Shown here: positions 1-7,651 of the stretch, in pieces
Numbering within the stretch: the first letter of the stretch is position 1
How the letters are laid out: each line of letters opens with the position of its first letter
Assembly (NCBI GenBank): GCA_018813295.1
Contig: JAHJBZ010000076.1
Coordinates: 1 to 47,457, forward strand
DNA from: Patescibacteria group bacterium
GTDB taxonomy: Bacteria; Patescibacteriota; Gracilibacteria; UM-FILTER-43-11
Direction of reading: 5' to 3'
Length of the DNA: 47,457 bases
Notes under the pieces: generated by a model
What the model was told of the DNA's origin: nothing
The model's database searches: none
Seen by the model: the letters and a program-made list of their open reading frames with translations, nothing else
Made by a program: the position numbers and the translations under genes

Positions 1-49
1 AATACGAGCCACAGCGTAGCACGAGCCACGATGCGAGCCACCATTCGGG
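1..49. repeat. partial copy of the CGAGCCAC intergenic repeat
   Basis: Repeated CGAGCCAC words joined by short spacers, running into the end of the holin-like gene. The same words in the same order recur at 27553-27657 and 31559-31662, where they form the right half of a long hairpin. Here the left half lies outside the window. Confidence 0.7.
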
Positions 50-424
50 TTAGTTTTTCACTAGCCAATGAATAATCATATTGGCAAAGGCCATGATGAT
101 ACCTACATACAGGTAGGTGACCCAGCCGCCTTCTACTAGGATCGCCACATCCTTAAATTGCAGAACGTCTAATGCGTATTTGGCGAACCATACCAGAAAC
201 ATATTGATTACCAGGGTAAACAGGCCGGCTGTTATGAAAACAAAAGGGAGCGTGATTATTTTTATCAATGGTTTAATAAAGCCATTTAGTATGCCGAAAA
301 ATAATCCGGCAATTAGTAAGCCTTTCCAGCTACCTGTGACCATAAAACTGCCTTCCATGACATTAACTATAATGTATAGGGCTACAGCGTTGGCCAATAT
401 ATGTAGTATAAAGCGTTTTATCAT
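50..424 (-). CDS. phage holin family IV-like membrane protein (YvlD/DUF360 type)
   Basis: A 124-residue, almost entirely hydrophobic protein with about four predicted membrane segments. A glycine-rich middle (GLFFGILNGFIKPLIKIITLPF) matches the 'Mycobacterial 4-TMS phage holin, superfamily IV' family (PF04020), which is common in bacterial chromosomes with no nearby phage. Despite the family name the usual chromosomal members have no proven lysis role, and the function here is unknown. It is the most downstream gene of the minus-strand block, separated from ileS by a repeat-filled 100-bp gap. The family assignment is from recognisable pattern and length; the function is not assigned. Confidence 0.8.
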   Translation of the reverse strand: MIKRFILHILANAVALYIIVNVMEGSFMVTGSWKGLLIAGLFFGILNGFIKPLIKIITLPFVFITAGLFTLVINMFLVWFAKYALDVLQFKDVAILVEGGWVTYLYVGIIMAFANMIIHWLVKN

Positions 425-431
425 AATTTTT

Positions 432-515
432 TGTAAGTTTTAAGTTGTAAGTCTTAAGTCTTAAGCTTGGTTCTTTAGCTGAATCCTTATTCCTTACGGC
501 TTAAGACTTCGTAGG
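432..515. repeat. AAGTCTTAAG inverted repeat between holin-like gene and ileS
   Basis: Direct copies of AAGTCTTAAG and AAGTTGTAAG on the left face an inverted GGCTTAAGACTT on the right, so the gap can fold. The words belong to the same family as the 14-bp tandem array at 13302-13492. Confidence 0.65.
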
Positions 516-526
516 TATTTTACCAA

Positions 527-3500
527 TTAACGCTTAATTTTAATAGTGACTTCATCAAAATCTTCAAATTGATCAGGATCTTCTATATCCGATTCAATAG
601 AGGTTGCCAATGTCTCGGTTTTAATATAGTCGCCGAATTTATCTATTAATTCAGAGTCGACGTTAATTAAGGCGATTTGAATGCGGTCATCTACTTTGTA
701 ATCGGCGGCTTTTCTGAGTTCCTGTATCTGGCGTACAAGGTCACGTGCTCCACCTTCCAGCATCAGCTCCGGAGTTATTTTGGTGTCAAGCGCGACGAGA
801 ATACCCGCCTCTGTTTCTATATCTATGCCTTCTTTACCCATGTAGGCTATTTCCATTTCTTCAGGGGTAAGTTCGTAATCCAGAACTTTGATGTTGCCGT
901 CATCTAAACGTTCAAATTTACCGCTTTTAGCAGTCATTATGATGTTTTGGACATCCTTACCATACTTAGGACCAAGTAGTGCGGCATTCGGTTTTGCAAT
1001 GACCGTAGCAAGGTCACCTGGGTTTTCGATAAATTCAATTTCCTTAATATTCAATTCTTCCTTAATTATTTCAATTTGATCATCCAGAGTGGATTTATCG
1101 TATTGGTCTCCAAGTGCTATTTGTACTTTGGCAAGCGGTTGTCTTACTTTTATCTTTTGTTTAGCGCGTGCAGCAAGGCCAAGAGAGACAATTGTTTTAG
1201 CTACAAACATCTCTTCCTGCAGGCGAGGATTATAATCCTCGCCTTCGGAGGATGGATATTTGCTCAAGTGAACTGATTCTTCGCCAGTCAAATTTCTGTA
1301 AATCTCTTCACTGACAAATGGCATAAATGGCGCTATGATTTGGCAGAGTTTTGTAAGGACGGTGTAGAGCGTGGCATATGCCATACCTTTGTCTTCGTCA
1401 TCTTCGGATTTCCAGAAGCGTCGACGAGAGCGACGTATGTACCAATTTGTTAAATTATCTACGAATTTGTAAATTAAGTTACTGGCTTTCTGAAGGTCAT
1501 ATTTGCCCATCCATTCGGTTTCTTGAACAATTAATTTGTTCAGTTCTTGGAGGATCCATTGGTCCAATTTGTTTGATGATACCGGAAGGCGCGATTGGCC
1601 AATCGCGGCTTCGGTATCGCGGCTTGGTTCCCATTTATCAATATTCGCATAGGTCACAAAAAATGAATATGCATTCCAAATTGGCAGGATGAAATTACGC
1701 ACAACATCACTTACACCTTTTTCACTGAATCTCATATCATCCGCCTTAACAACAGGGGAGTTCATCAAGTAAAAGCGCATAGCGTCCGCTCCATATGTCT
1801 CCATAACATGGCTCGGGTCTGGGTAATTCTGCAGGCGCTTACTCATTTTCTGGCCGTCTTCTGCAAGCACAATGCCATTCACGATGCAGTTTTTGAACGA
1901 TGGTTTATTGAACAAGGCATTGGCGAGTACATGAAGTGTATAGAACCATCCACGGGTTTGATCCAAGCCTTCCGCTATATATTCGGCAGGGAAGTTGTTT
2001 TCAAACTTTTCCTTATTTTCAAAAGGATAGTGGATTTGTGCATATGGCATTGATCCTGATTCAAACCAGCAGTCGAGTACTTCGGGGATACGTTCGTATT
2101 TCTTTCCATCCTTTTCGATAATGATTTTATCCACAAAATGCTTGTGTAGATCTTCAATTTTTTCTCCAGAAAGATCTTCAAGTTCAGCAATTGAACCGAT
2201 AACAATTACATCTTCCGGGTTATCTGCATTGCGCCAAATTGGCAGTGGCGCACCCCAATAACGGTTGCGGCTGATTGCCCAATCACGGGCTCCTTCCAGC
2301 CATTTACCAAAGCGACCTTCCTGAATATGATCTGGGATCCAGTTGATATCTTTATTATTTTTGATCATCTGATCTTTGACTTTTTCCACATTCACAAACC
2401 AGGTTGAGATTGGTCGGTATACAAGTGGTGTGTCGCATCTCCAGCAAAATGGGTAGCTGTGATTAATAGTTTCGTGGCGGACTATTTTTTTCTCATTTTT
2501 CAGTTTTTTTATGATGAGTGGATTGGCTTCAAAAATATCCATTCCTTTATATTCATCAACGAGTTCATTGAATTTACATTCAGCATCAAGTGGGTGAACG
2601 GCTTCAATGTCGAGCGCTTTAAGCGTTGCCATGTCATCTTCACCAAATGGAGCCATATGTACTAGTCCTGTACCGTCTTCTAACGTTACAAAATTACCAA
2701 GAGTGACAGTAAAAGCTTTTGCTTCGGGTTTATCTTTAAAATAAGGCAGTAGGGGGTTATATTTTACCCCCTCCATTTCTTTACCTAAAAATTCTTCTTC
2801 TATCACGTACTCGTCAGGATTTTTGTAGTAGTCGGGAATGCGATCCAGAGCCATGATGTATTTTTCACCATTTTCGTCTTTTATCCTTGCGTAAGTTAGT
2901 TCTGGTCCGACTGCGATTGCTAAGTTGCTAGGCAATGTCCATGGGGTAGTTGTCCAGGCAAGCAGATAAACACCAGGGCTATCAGCTAGTTCAAATTTAA
3001 CCGTTACAGCGGGATCCTGTTTATCCTGATATCCCTGATTTGTTTCGAAATTGGAAAGGGGGGTGGCACAACGTGGGCAGTAAGGAACCACTTTAAAACC
3101 TTCGTATACATAGCCCTTGTCCCACAAACTCTTAAACACCCACCAGATGGATTCCATATACTCTGGATTCATGGTTTTGTAGTCGTTTTCCATATCGATC
3201 CATCGCCCCATTTTTTCTACAACCTTTTTCCACTCCTCGGTGTATCTGAGCACAACTGAGCGGCATGACTCATTGAATTTATCGATTCCATTTTCCTCAA
3301 TATCAGTTTTACTGCCCAAGTTAAGCTCTTTTTCAACAATATTTTCCACAGGCAGGCCGTGGCAGTCCCAGCCCCAGTTACGCTCAATTCTGTAGCCCTG
3401 CATGGTCCAGTATCTTGGAACTACATCCTTTAGCGTGCCAGCCAGCAAATGGCCGTAGTGGGGGAGTCCTGTGGCAAAAGGAGGACCGTCGTAAAAGACA

Positions 3501-3631
3501 TAATCTTTTGGGTTTTCCTCGCCTGCGGGCTTTTCGATTGATTTTTTAAAAGTGTTATTTTCCTTCCAATATTGGATTATTGCTTCTTCCATTTTAGGGA
3601 AGGATTGTTTTTGATTTACGGGGGTGAACAT
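527..3631 (-). CDS. ileS: isoleucyl-tRNA synthetase, type 2 (eukaryote-like)
   Basis: Charges tRNA-Ile with isoleucine in the cytoplasm and edits misactivated valine. The 1034 residues include the class I HIGH motif as HYGH (58-61) inside GPPFATGLPHYGH, the editing-domain stretch WTTTPWTLPSN (226-236), two CxxC-like pairs (CPRC at 185, CWRC at 396), the signature DQTRGWFYT (557-565) and KMSKR (595-599). The sequence around HYGH, the KMSKR form and the lack of a C-terminal zinc finger are typical of the eukaryote-like type-2 enzymes, which in other bacteria tolerate mupirocin. Two palindromes lie inside the coding sequence, at residues about 671-684 and 796-803, and look like in-frame insertions in surface loops. 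The start is the only ATG upstream of the conserved N-terminus. Confidence 0.97.
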   Translation of the reverse strand: MFTPVNQKQSFPKMEEAIIQYWKENNTFKKSIEKPAGEENPKDYVFYDGPPFATGLPHYGHLLAGTLKDVVPRYWTMQGYRIERNWGWDCHGLPVENIVEKELNLGSKTDIEENGIDKFNESCRSVVLRYTEEWKKVVEKMGRWIDMENDYKTMNPEYMESIWWVFKSLWDKGYVYEGFKVVPYCPRCATPLSNFETNQGYQDKQDPAVTVKFELADSPGVYLLAWTTTPWTLPSNLAIAVGPELTYARIKDENGEKYIMALDRIPDYYKNPDEYVIEEEFLGKEMEGVKYNPLLPYFKDKPEAKAFTVTLGNFVTLEDGTGLVHMAPFGEDDMATLKALDIEAVHPLDAECKFNELVDEYKGMDIFEANPLIIKKLKNEKKIVRHETINHSYPFCWRCDTPLVYRPISTWFVNVEKVKDQMIKNNKDINWIPDHIQEGRFGKWLEGARDWAISRNRYWGAPLPIWRNADNPEDVIVIGSIAELEDLSGEKIEDLHKHFVDKIIIEKDGKKYERIPEVLDCWFESGSMPYAQIHYPFENKEKFENNFPAEYIAEGLDQTRGWFYTLHVLANALFNKPSFKNCIVNGIVLAEDGQKMSKRLQNYPDPSHVMETYGADAMRFYLMNSPVVKADDMRFSEKGVSDVVRNFILPIWNAYSFFVTYANIDKWEPSRDTEAAIGQSRLPVSSNKLDQWILQELNKLIVQETEWMGKYDLQKASNLIYKFVDNLTNWYIRRSRRRFWKSEDDEDKGMAYATLYTVLTKLCQIIAPFMPFVSEEIYRNLTGEESVHLSKYPSSEGEDYNPRLQEEMFVAKTIVSLGLAARAKQKIKVRQPLAKVQIALGDQYDKSTLDDQIEIIKEELNIKEIEFIENPGDLATVIAKPNAALLGPKYGKDVQNIIMTAKSGKFERLDDGNIKVLDYELTPEEMEIAYMGKEGIDIETEAGILVALDTKITPELMLEGGARDLVRQIQELRKAADYKVDDRIQIALINVDSELIDKFGDYIKTETLATSIESDIEDPDQFEDFDEVTIKIKR
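1221..1244. repeat. 24-bp perfect palindrome inside ileS
   Basis: The left half AGGCGAGGATTA is followed directly by its reverse complement; flanking TCCT/AGGA can extend the stem after a small bubble. It encodes part of a loop of IleRS (GEDYNPRLQ) in a position where relatives have unrelated sequence. Confidence 0.75.
1578..1618. repeat. 41-bp imperfect palindrome inside ileS
   Basis: The outer arms are GATACCG and CGGTATC; the core is an 18-bp perfect palindrome (1590-1607) with half-site CGCGATTGG. It is translated in frame as part of DTEAAIGQSRLP, just before the conserved KLDQWIL segment of the anticodon-binding domain, where other IleRS enzymes need no such extension. Confidence 0.75.
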
Positions 3632-3638
3632 AACTTCG

Positions 3639-3670
3639 AATTTTAAATTTTAAATTTACAATTTTAAATT
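3639..3670. repeat. AT-only repeat between ileS and ridA
   Basis: Short copy of the ATTTTAAATTTACAATTTTAAATT family that occurs at several gene boundaries in the first 11 kb. It reaches into the stop codon of ridA. Confidence 0.6.
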
Positions 3671-4049
3671 AAAGATAAGCTATACAATCAATTTCTACCA
3701 ATACGTCTTTTGGTAATCTGCTTACTTCCACAGTCACTCTTGCTGGCGGGTTTTCTGGAAAATATGAGCCGTATATCTCGTTTACTGCGGTGAAATCATT
3801 TAAATCTTTTACGTACACTGTGCATTTGAGGACTTTTTCAAGATTGCTGCCAGCTTCTTCGAGTACGGATTTGAGATTTTCCATTACTTGTTTTGCTTGT
3901 TCAGCAGCGGTTTTGCCGACTGTTTCCATTGTTTCGGGATTTAGGGCGATTTGGCCGGAGCAATAAACGATTTCGTCATGCACTACGGCTTGGCTGTATG
4001 GGCCGATGGCTTCCGGTGCATTTATTGTTGATATAATCTGTTTAGACAT
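3669..4049 (-). CDS. ridA: RidA family enamine/imine deaminase
   Basis: Hydrolyses reactive enamine/imine intermediates released by PLP enzymes such as threonine dehydratase to 2-oxo acids and ammonia. The 126-residue protein is of normal length and full family pattern: GPYSQAV near residue 16, CSGQIALNP near 31-39, and PARVTVEVSRLPKDVLVEID with the carboxylate-binding arginine at about 103 and the conserved glutamate near the C-terminus. It lies 98 bp downstream of the threonine synthase gene on the same strand. That placement makes sense if threonine is passed to 2-oxobutyrate here, but no threonine dehydratase is in the window. Confidence 0.93.
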   Translation of the reverse strand: MSKQIISTINAPEAIGPYSQAVVHDEIVYCSGQIALNPETMETVGKTAAEQAKQVMENLKSVLEEAGSNLEKVLKCTVYVKDLNDFTAVNEIYGSYFPENPPARVTVEVSRLPKDVLVEIDCIAYL

Positions 4050-4058
4050 AATATGACG

Positions 4059-4144
4059 TTTTAATTTACAATTTACATTTTACAATTTACAAACAAATTT
4101 CAAATTTCAATATTTTAAAATTTAAAATTGTAAATTGTAAATTG
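4059..4144. repeat. about 85-bp AT-only inverted repeat
   Basis: AATTTACAATTTACA words on the left and the complementary TGTAAATTGTAAATT words on the right surround a CAAACAAAT centre. Near-identical units lie at 7004-7086 and 10238-10325, always between minus-strand genes. Confidence 0.7.
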
Positions 4145-4147
4145 CCG

Positions 4148-6025
4148 CTAGGCCTGGTTTTTCCACCAAAGTAAGTTATAAGCTTTTTCGAACGCATTTA
4201 CGGAGGCGACGATGATATCCGGAGAGGTAGCGTTGGCGATTACCTTATTCTTTTTATTGTCGGTAAACACTATTGTTACCTTTACCACGGCATCGGTTCC
4301 GCCTTGGGCTATTTCTACATTATAATCCTCCAAAGTTACGTTGATTCCGCCCTGGCCTTTGATAAGTTTTTTCATGGCTTTGATGATGGCATCGAACGGA
4401 CCAACTCCTTTTGAGTTGCTGGTCATTTTTTTGCCGTCATATTTTGCAAATACCGTTGCATTGGCTTGTTTTATTTTTGAATTCACTACTTCGAAGTTTT
4501 CGATCTCCAAAATTTTCTTCTTCACACTCAGGTCACTTAATGTTTCTTCGATGATATTCTGGAAGTCGGAGCGGGTGATGGTTTTGCCTTTCTGCTCAAA
4601 GTTTCTGGCTTCGTCGAGAATTTTTTGAACAATTTTTTTGTTCAACTTAATATCGAATTCTTTTTTCATAAAATCCTCGATTTGTTTTGCCGTAACTTTT
4701 CCTTTGAATAGAGAAATTTTTCCTCCGCCAATTTCTGCACCTCTAATCTGATAGATTTTATATTTCAAATAATTATCTATTTCATCCATGTCCGGTTCTA
4801 TAGATGGTGGGTCCGGAAGAATTTTGAGAGCGGAGATTGGATCCTTTAGTCCATTACCCGTAATGATAGTTACGATGGTGTCATCCGGTTTAAAGAAATT
4901 CTTTTCGGCCAGTTTTTTTATGGCGGCTATAGGCAGTGCGCCGCTTGGTTCTGCGAAAATACCTTCATTCTTGGCCATGGATTGCCCGGCTTTTAATGCT
5001 TCAATATCAGTAACTTCTACACCAAATCCACCTGAATCCTTAATCGTTTTAAGCACTATATGACCATCAACCGGATAACCAGCTGCCACTGCGGAACAAA
5101 CGGTTTGAGGTTTTTGAACTGCGGTAAATTTAAGCCGTTTTTTATTTGCCTGATTTACTATTGTATTACATCCCTCGGGTTGCACGGCGATTATTTTTGG
5201 AAGTTTATCGATTAATCCAAGCTCCTTAAAATCCAAAAATCCCTGCCATATAGCTGAGCAGTTTGTGCCGCAGCCTATAGGTACCACTATGTAATCCGGG
5301 CTTTTCCAGAACAATTGCTCCACTATTTCATAAGCCTGAGACTTTTGCCCTTCGCGCCTGAAAACATAATCACCAGCCAAATAGAAGTTGTGCTTCTTTG
5401 CCATTTTTTCAGCTAAATTCGCACAATCCGAATACGTACCGCGAACCTGGATAATGCGGGCGTTGTAGGAAAGTGCTTGCGAGAGTTTACCAATTGGGGT
5501 TCCTTCCGGAACTAAAACATAACAAGGTATGCCAGCAATGGAAGAGTAGGCGGCAACGCTGGCCGCCATATTACCGGTACTGGCCACACAAATAGCCTTA
5601 GCGCCTAGTTCTACGGCTTTTGTAACCTCAACCATTGTCCCCCTATCTTTAAATACACCGGTTGGATTGGCGCCTTCGTTTTTTAGGTAAAGTTTATTAA
5701 GTCCGTATTTTTTTCCTAAATTCCGTGCACGTATAAGCGGGGTGCCACCTTCACGTAAACTGATAACCTTTTCAAAGTTTTTTATTGGATAGAAATTCAG
5801 ATATTTGCGTGCTGAAATAGGGGATTGCTCAAGTTCAAATAAGTTTATACGGCTTTTAATAAGATCAAAATCATATTTAGCTATTAGCGGACCACCGCAT
5901 TTAGTGCAGCTGGTTACGCTTTCTGATTCATTGTGAGCTCGCTTACAATCAAAACATTCCAGATGATAGAATTCACCGTTCTTTTGTTTATGAGGCGCGC
6001 TAGTTGCTTTAGTTTTAACTGGCAT
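4148..6025 (-). CDS. thrC: threonine synthase fused to LeuA-type regulatory domain
   Basis: Converts O-phosphohomoserine to threonine with PLP. Residues 1-400 are a ThrC of the zinc-ribbon type: Cys24, Cys27, Cys40 and Cys43, the PLP lysine at 126 in NPTGVFKDRG, the phosphate loop STGNMAAS (149-156) and TGNGLKDP (389-396). Residues about 440-500 resemble the helical linker subdomain, and 505-620 the allosteric dimer domain, of 2-isopropylmalate/citramalate synthases: SKGVGPFDA (538-546), QGGTDAVVKV (574-583), TSPDIIVASVNAF (600-612). That domain binds leucine or isoleucine in its usual hosts. The fusion suggests feedback control of threonine output by a branched-chain amino acid; this is inference. 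ThrC alone is usually 350-450 residues, so 625 is clearly extended. Confidence 0.93.
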   Translation of the reverse strand: MPVKTKATSAPHKQKNGEFYHLECFDCKRAHNESESVTSCTKCGGPLIAKYDFDLIKSRINLFELEQSPISARKYLNFYPIKNFEKVISLREGGTPLIRARNLGKKYGLNKLYLKNEGANPTGVFKDRGTMVEVTKAVELGAKAICVASTGNMAASVAAYSSIAGIPCYVLVPEGTPIGKLSQALSYNARIIQVRGTYSDCANLAEKMAKKHNFYLAGDYVFRREGQKSQAYEIVEQLFWKSPDYIVVPIGCGTNCSAIWQGFLDFKELGLIDKLPKIIAVQPEGCNTIVNQANKKRLKFTAVQKPQTVCSAVAAGYPVDGHIVLKTIKDSGGFGVEVTDIEALKAGQSMAKNEGIFAEPSGALPIAAIKKLAEKNFFKPDDTIVTIITGNGLKDPISALKILPDPPSIEPDMDEIDNYLKYKIYQIRGAEIGGGKISLFKGKVTAKQIEDFMKKEFDIKLNKKIVQKILDEARNFEQKGKTITRSDFQNIIEETLSDLSVKKKILEIENFEVVNSKIKQANATVFAKYDGKKMTSNSKGVGPFDAIIKAMKKLIKGQGGINVTLEDYNVEIAQGGTDAVVKVTIVFTDNKKNKVIANATSPDIIVASVNAFEKAYNLLWWKNQA

Positions 6026-6057
6026 AAAAAAACACTCGATTAGACTTTAATGAGTGT
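6026..6057 (-). terminator. terminator-like hairpin touching the thrC start codon
   Basis: On the minus strand ACACTC pairs with GAGTGT (extra ATT/AAT pairs with one bulge) and is followed by seven T that end directly at the thrC ATG. It could be an attenuator or end an upstream leader RNA. A possible promoter TTGGAC-18 bp-TCTAAT overlaps it and would give a nearly leaderless thrC mRNA. Confidence 0.5.
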
Positions 6058-6345
6058 CTCGGGTCCAAATAATCGATTTAATAATATTGATTAGTGATTT
6101 TATAATTTTGAAGTACTTATAAAATATAAAATCCTTGTTCAATATTCATCATTCGGACAGGTACCACCTAGACGTTTTACTTAATTTAATTTGGTGACGA
6201 AGTGTAGTCTCCGGACGGGTCTAATAGCTTCGCAATTTTAAATTTGGAATTTTCAATTTTCAATTGCGGAGTTTTCTTCCGTCAGCTCGCCCCGTGATTG
6301 CGGAGCTCAAATGCTTTGACTTCAGTTTATGAGAAATGGAGGAAA
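6026..6345 (-). promoter_or_regulatory. long, possibly structured leader of thrC
   Basis: A 364-bp gene-free stretch upstream of thrC. Read on the minus strand it holds successive potential stems: AGCTC/GAGCT near 6300, CGGA/TCCG near 6275, GCGAAG/CTTCGT between about 6233 and 6199, then AGGTGGTACC (6170-6161) and finally the hairpin at the start codon. The GGTGGTACC core recalls the T-box element, but the rest of the 14-nt T-box does not match and the antiterminator cannot be drawn. An AT-only repeat (6233-6268) lies in the middle. RNA class not recognised. Confidence 0.3.
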
Positions 6346-6360
6346 AGTCAATTAAAAAAG

Positions 6361-6389
6361 CTTTAAGTCGTAAGTCTTAAGGATTAAGC
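6361..6389. repeat. AAGTCGTAAGTCTTAAG repeat copy
   Basis: One dispersed copy of the 14-bp unit seen as a tandem array at 13302-13492, ending at the stop codon of the dCMP deaminase gene. Confidence 0.6.
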
Positions 6390-6995
6390 TTATTTTTTTG
6401 CCTTTTCCACCTTCTTCTTTAAAACCGGAGAAATTTTGATGGGTTTGTTGTTTACCGTTGGGGTTCCAGACTTTGTTTCAACTCCATATTGGAATGTGTC
6501 ATCGATGATATCTCCTTTTCTCCAATCTTCTACCCATTCATCAACACTGAATATCTTGTAACCGCCATCTTTAAGTGAGCAGATTACGCGCTTGAGGCCA
6601 CAGTTAATGATCATTTTTTTACAGATAAAGCATGGGAAAGCATTCAGGGTTTGGGCTTTGTCATCTCCCTGGATCTTGCCGTAAATATACATATCTCCGC
6701 CTAATAAACTGGTACCGGATCTGGCGGCATTAATTATGGCGTTTTGTTCAGCGTGAACTGATCTACAAATTTCATATCGGTGGCCAGATGGAATACCCAG
6801 TTGTCTGCGCAAACAAAATCCGTGATCAATTGAGCTTTTGGTTCCACGAGGAGCTCCACAATATCCGGTAGATACGATTTGATCTTCTCTAATAATAACG
6901 CAGCCTATTTCCACCTTTGTGCAGGTACCGCGCTTGCAAACGCTTTTTGCGATATCGAGATAGTACTGATCTTTTGATGGGCGATTGTATTCCAT
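6390..6995 (-). CDS. deoxycytidylate (dCMP) deaminase
   Basis: Deaminates dCMP to dUMP, feeding thymidylate synthesis. The 201-residue protein has the zinc-binding HAE motif (VHAEQNAI, about residues 80-87) and the paired PCFICKKMI motif, plus the GYCGAPRGT segment that distinguishes dCMP deaminases (ComEB type) from cytidine deaminases. The lysine-rich C-terminal tail beyond about residue 160 is not needed for the fold. It stands upstream of thrC and downstream of a nucleotide kinase on the same strand. The start gives the normal N-terminus. Confidence 0.92.
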   Translation of the reverse strand: MEYNRPSKDQYYLDIAKSVCKRGTCTKVEIGCVIIREDQIVSTGYCGAPRGTKSSIDHGFCLRRQLGIPSGHRYEICRSVHAEQNAIINAARSGTSLLGGDMYIYGKIQGDDKAQTLNAFPCFICKKMIINCGLKRVICSLKDGGYKIFSVDEWVEDWRKGDIIDDTFQYGVETKSGTPTVNNKPIKISPVLKKKVEKAKK

Positions 6996-7003
6996 AGATT
7001 TAT

Positions 7004-7086
7004 TAATTTACAATTTTAAATTTACAATTTACAAACAAATCACAATCTACAATGTTTTAAAATTTAAAATTGTAAACTGTAAATTT
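7004..7086. repeat. about 85-bp AT-only inverted repeat
   Basis: Second copy of the element at 4059-4144: TTACAATTTTAAATTTACA on the left, complementary words on the right, CAAACAAAT in the centre. It overlaps the last codon of the kinase gene. Confidence 0.7.
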
Positions 7087-7642
7087 ATTTTGGAATTTGA
7101 TTATAGAACTTTAGGAATTCTTCCTCAACCCTTTCTAACGGCATGATGTTTTTAAATACATAATCAGCCATTTCAATGCATTTTCCAACCTGCTGGCCAT
7201 CTTCCGGTTCGCCTTCGCCCATTTCACGGCGAAGTTTCTTCTTAATCGCTTCCTTATCAAGTGTGTCATCGGGTCTTTTGCGGAAGAAAATACGATCGAT
7301 TATTGCATCCTCTGGAGCGGTATTGGCGATAAGAATAAAGTTTGGATGCTTTCTCAGCTCGGTGATTTCAGCTGGATTGCGAATGCCGTCTACCACCCAC
7401 TTATCACCTTCTTGCTTTTTGATGCCCTCAAGGGCGCGCATACCAAGAACACCAGCTCCAAATTCCTTTCGGAGACCTTGTCCTACATCCATCAATTCTT
7501 CGCGTTCTTCTGGCCTGCCCTGCCTTCTGCATTCCTCGCGAACCATGTCTGAAAGAGTTGCAACTTTATACCCCAATTTCTTGAGGGTTTCTATAAGTGT
7601 TGATTTTCCAGAGGCCATGGGCCCTGTTAAGCCTATTATCAT
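7085..7642 (-). CDS. P-loop nucleotide kinase (dephospho-CoA kinase-like/dNMP kinase-like)
   Basis: A 185-residue P-loop kinase: Walker A GPMASGKST at residues 7-15, a DGIRNPAEI segment near 100 that matches the archaeal-type UPF0200/dephospho-CoA kinase-like family, and a lid-like RIFFRKRPDD stretch. Related proteins act on deoxynucleoside monophosphates or dephospho-CoA, and the sequence alone does not decide which. A dCMP deaminase next door favours a nucleotide role (inference). It is probably co-transcribed with the EamA transporter gene, 9 bp upstream. Confidence 0.75.
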   Translation of the reverse strand: MIIGLTGPMASGKSTLIETLKKLGYKVATLSDMVREECRRQGRPEEREELMDVGQGLRKEFGAGVLGMRALEGIKKQEGDKWVVDGIRNPAEITELRKHPNFILIANTAPEDAIIDRIFFRKRPDDTLDKEAIKKKLRREMGEGEPEDGQQVGKCIEMADYVFKNIMPLERVEEEFLKFYNQIPK

Positions 7643-7651
7643 GATATAAAA

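Noticed and set aside
6026-6345. True T-box riboswitch before thrC
   Set aside because: Only GGTGGTACC matches. The outer bases of the T-box, the antiterminator partner and a clear specifier loop are missing, so it is kept as an unclassified leader.
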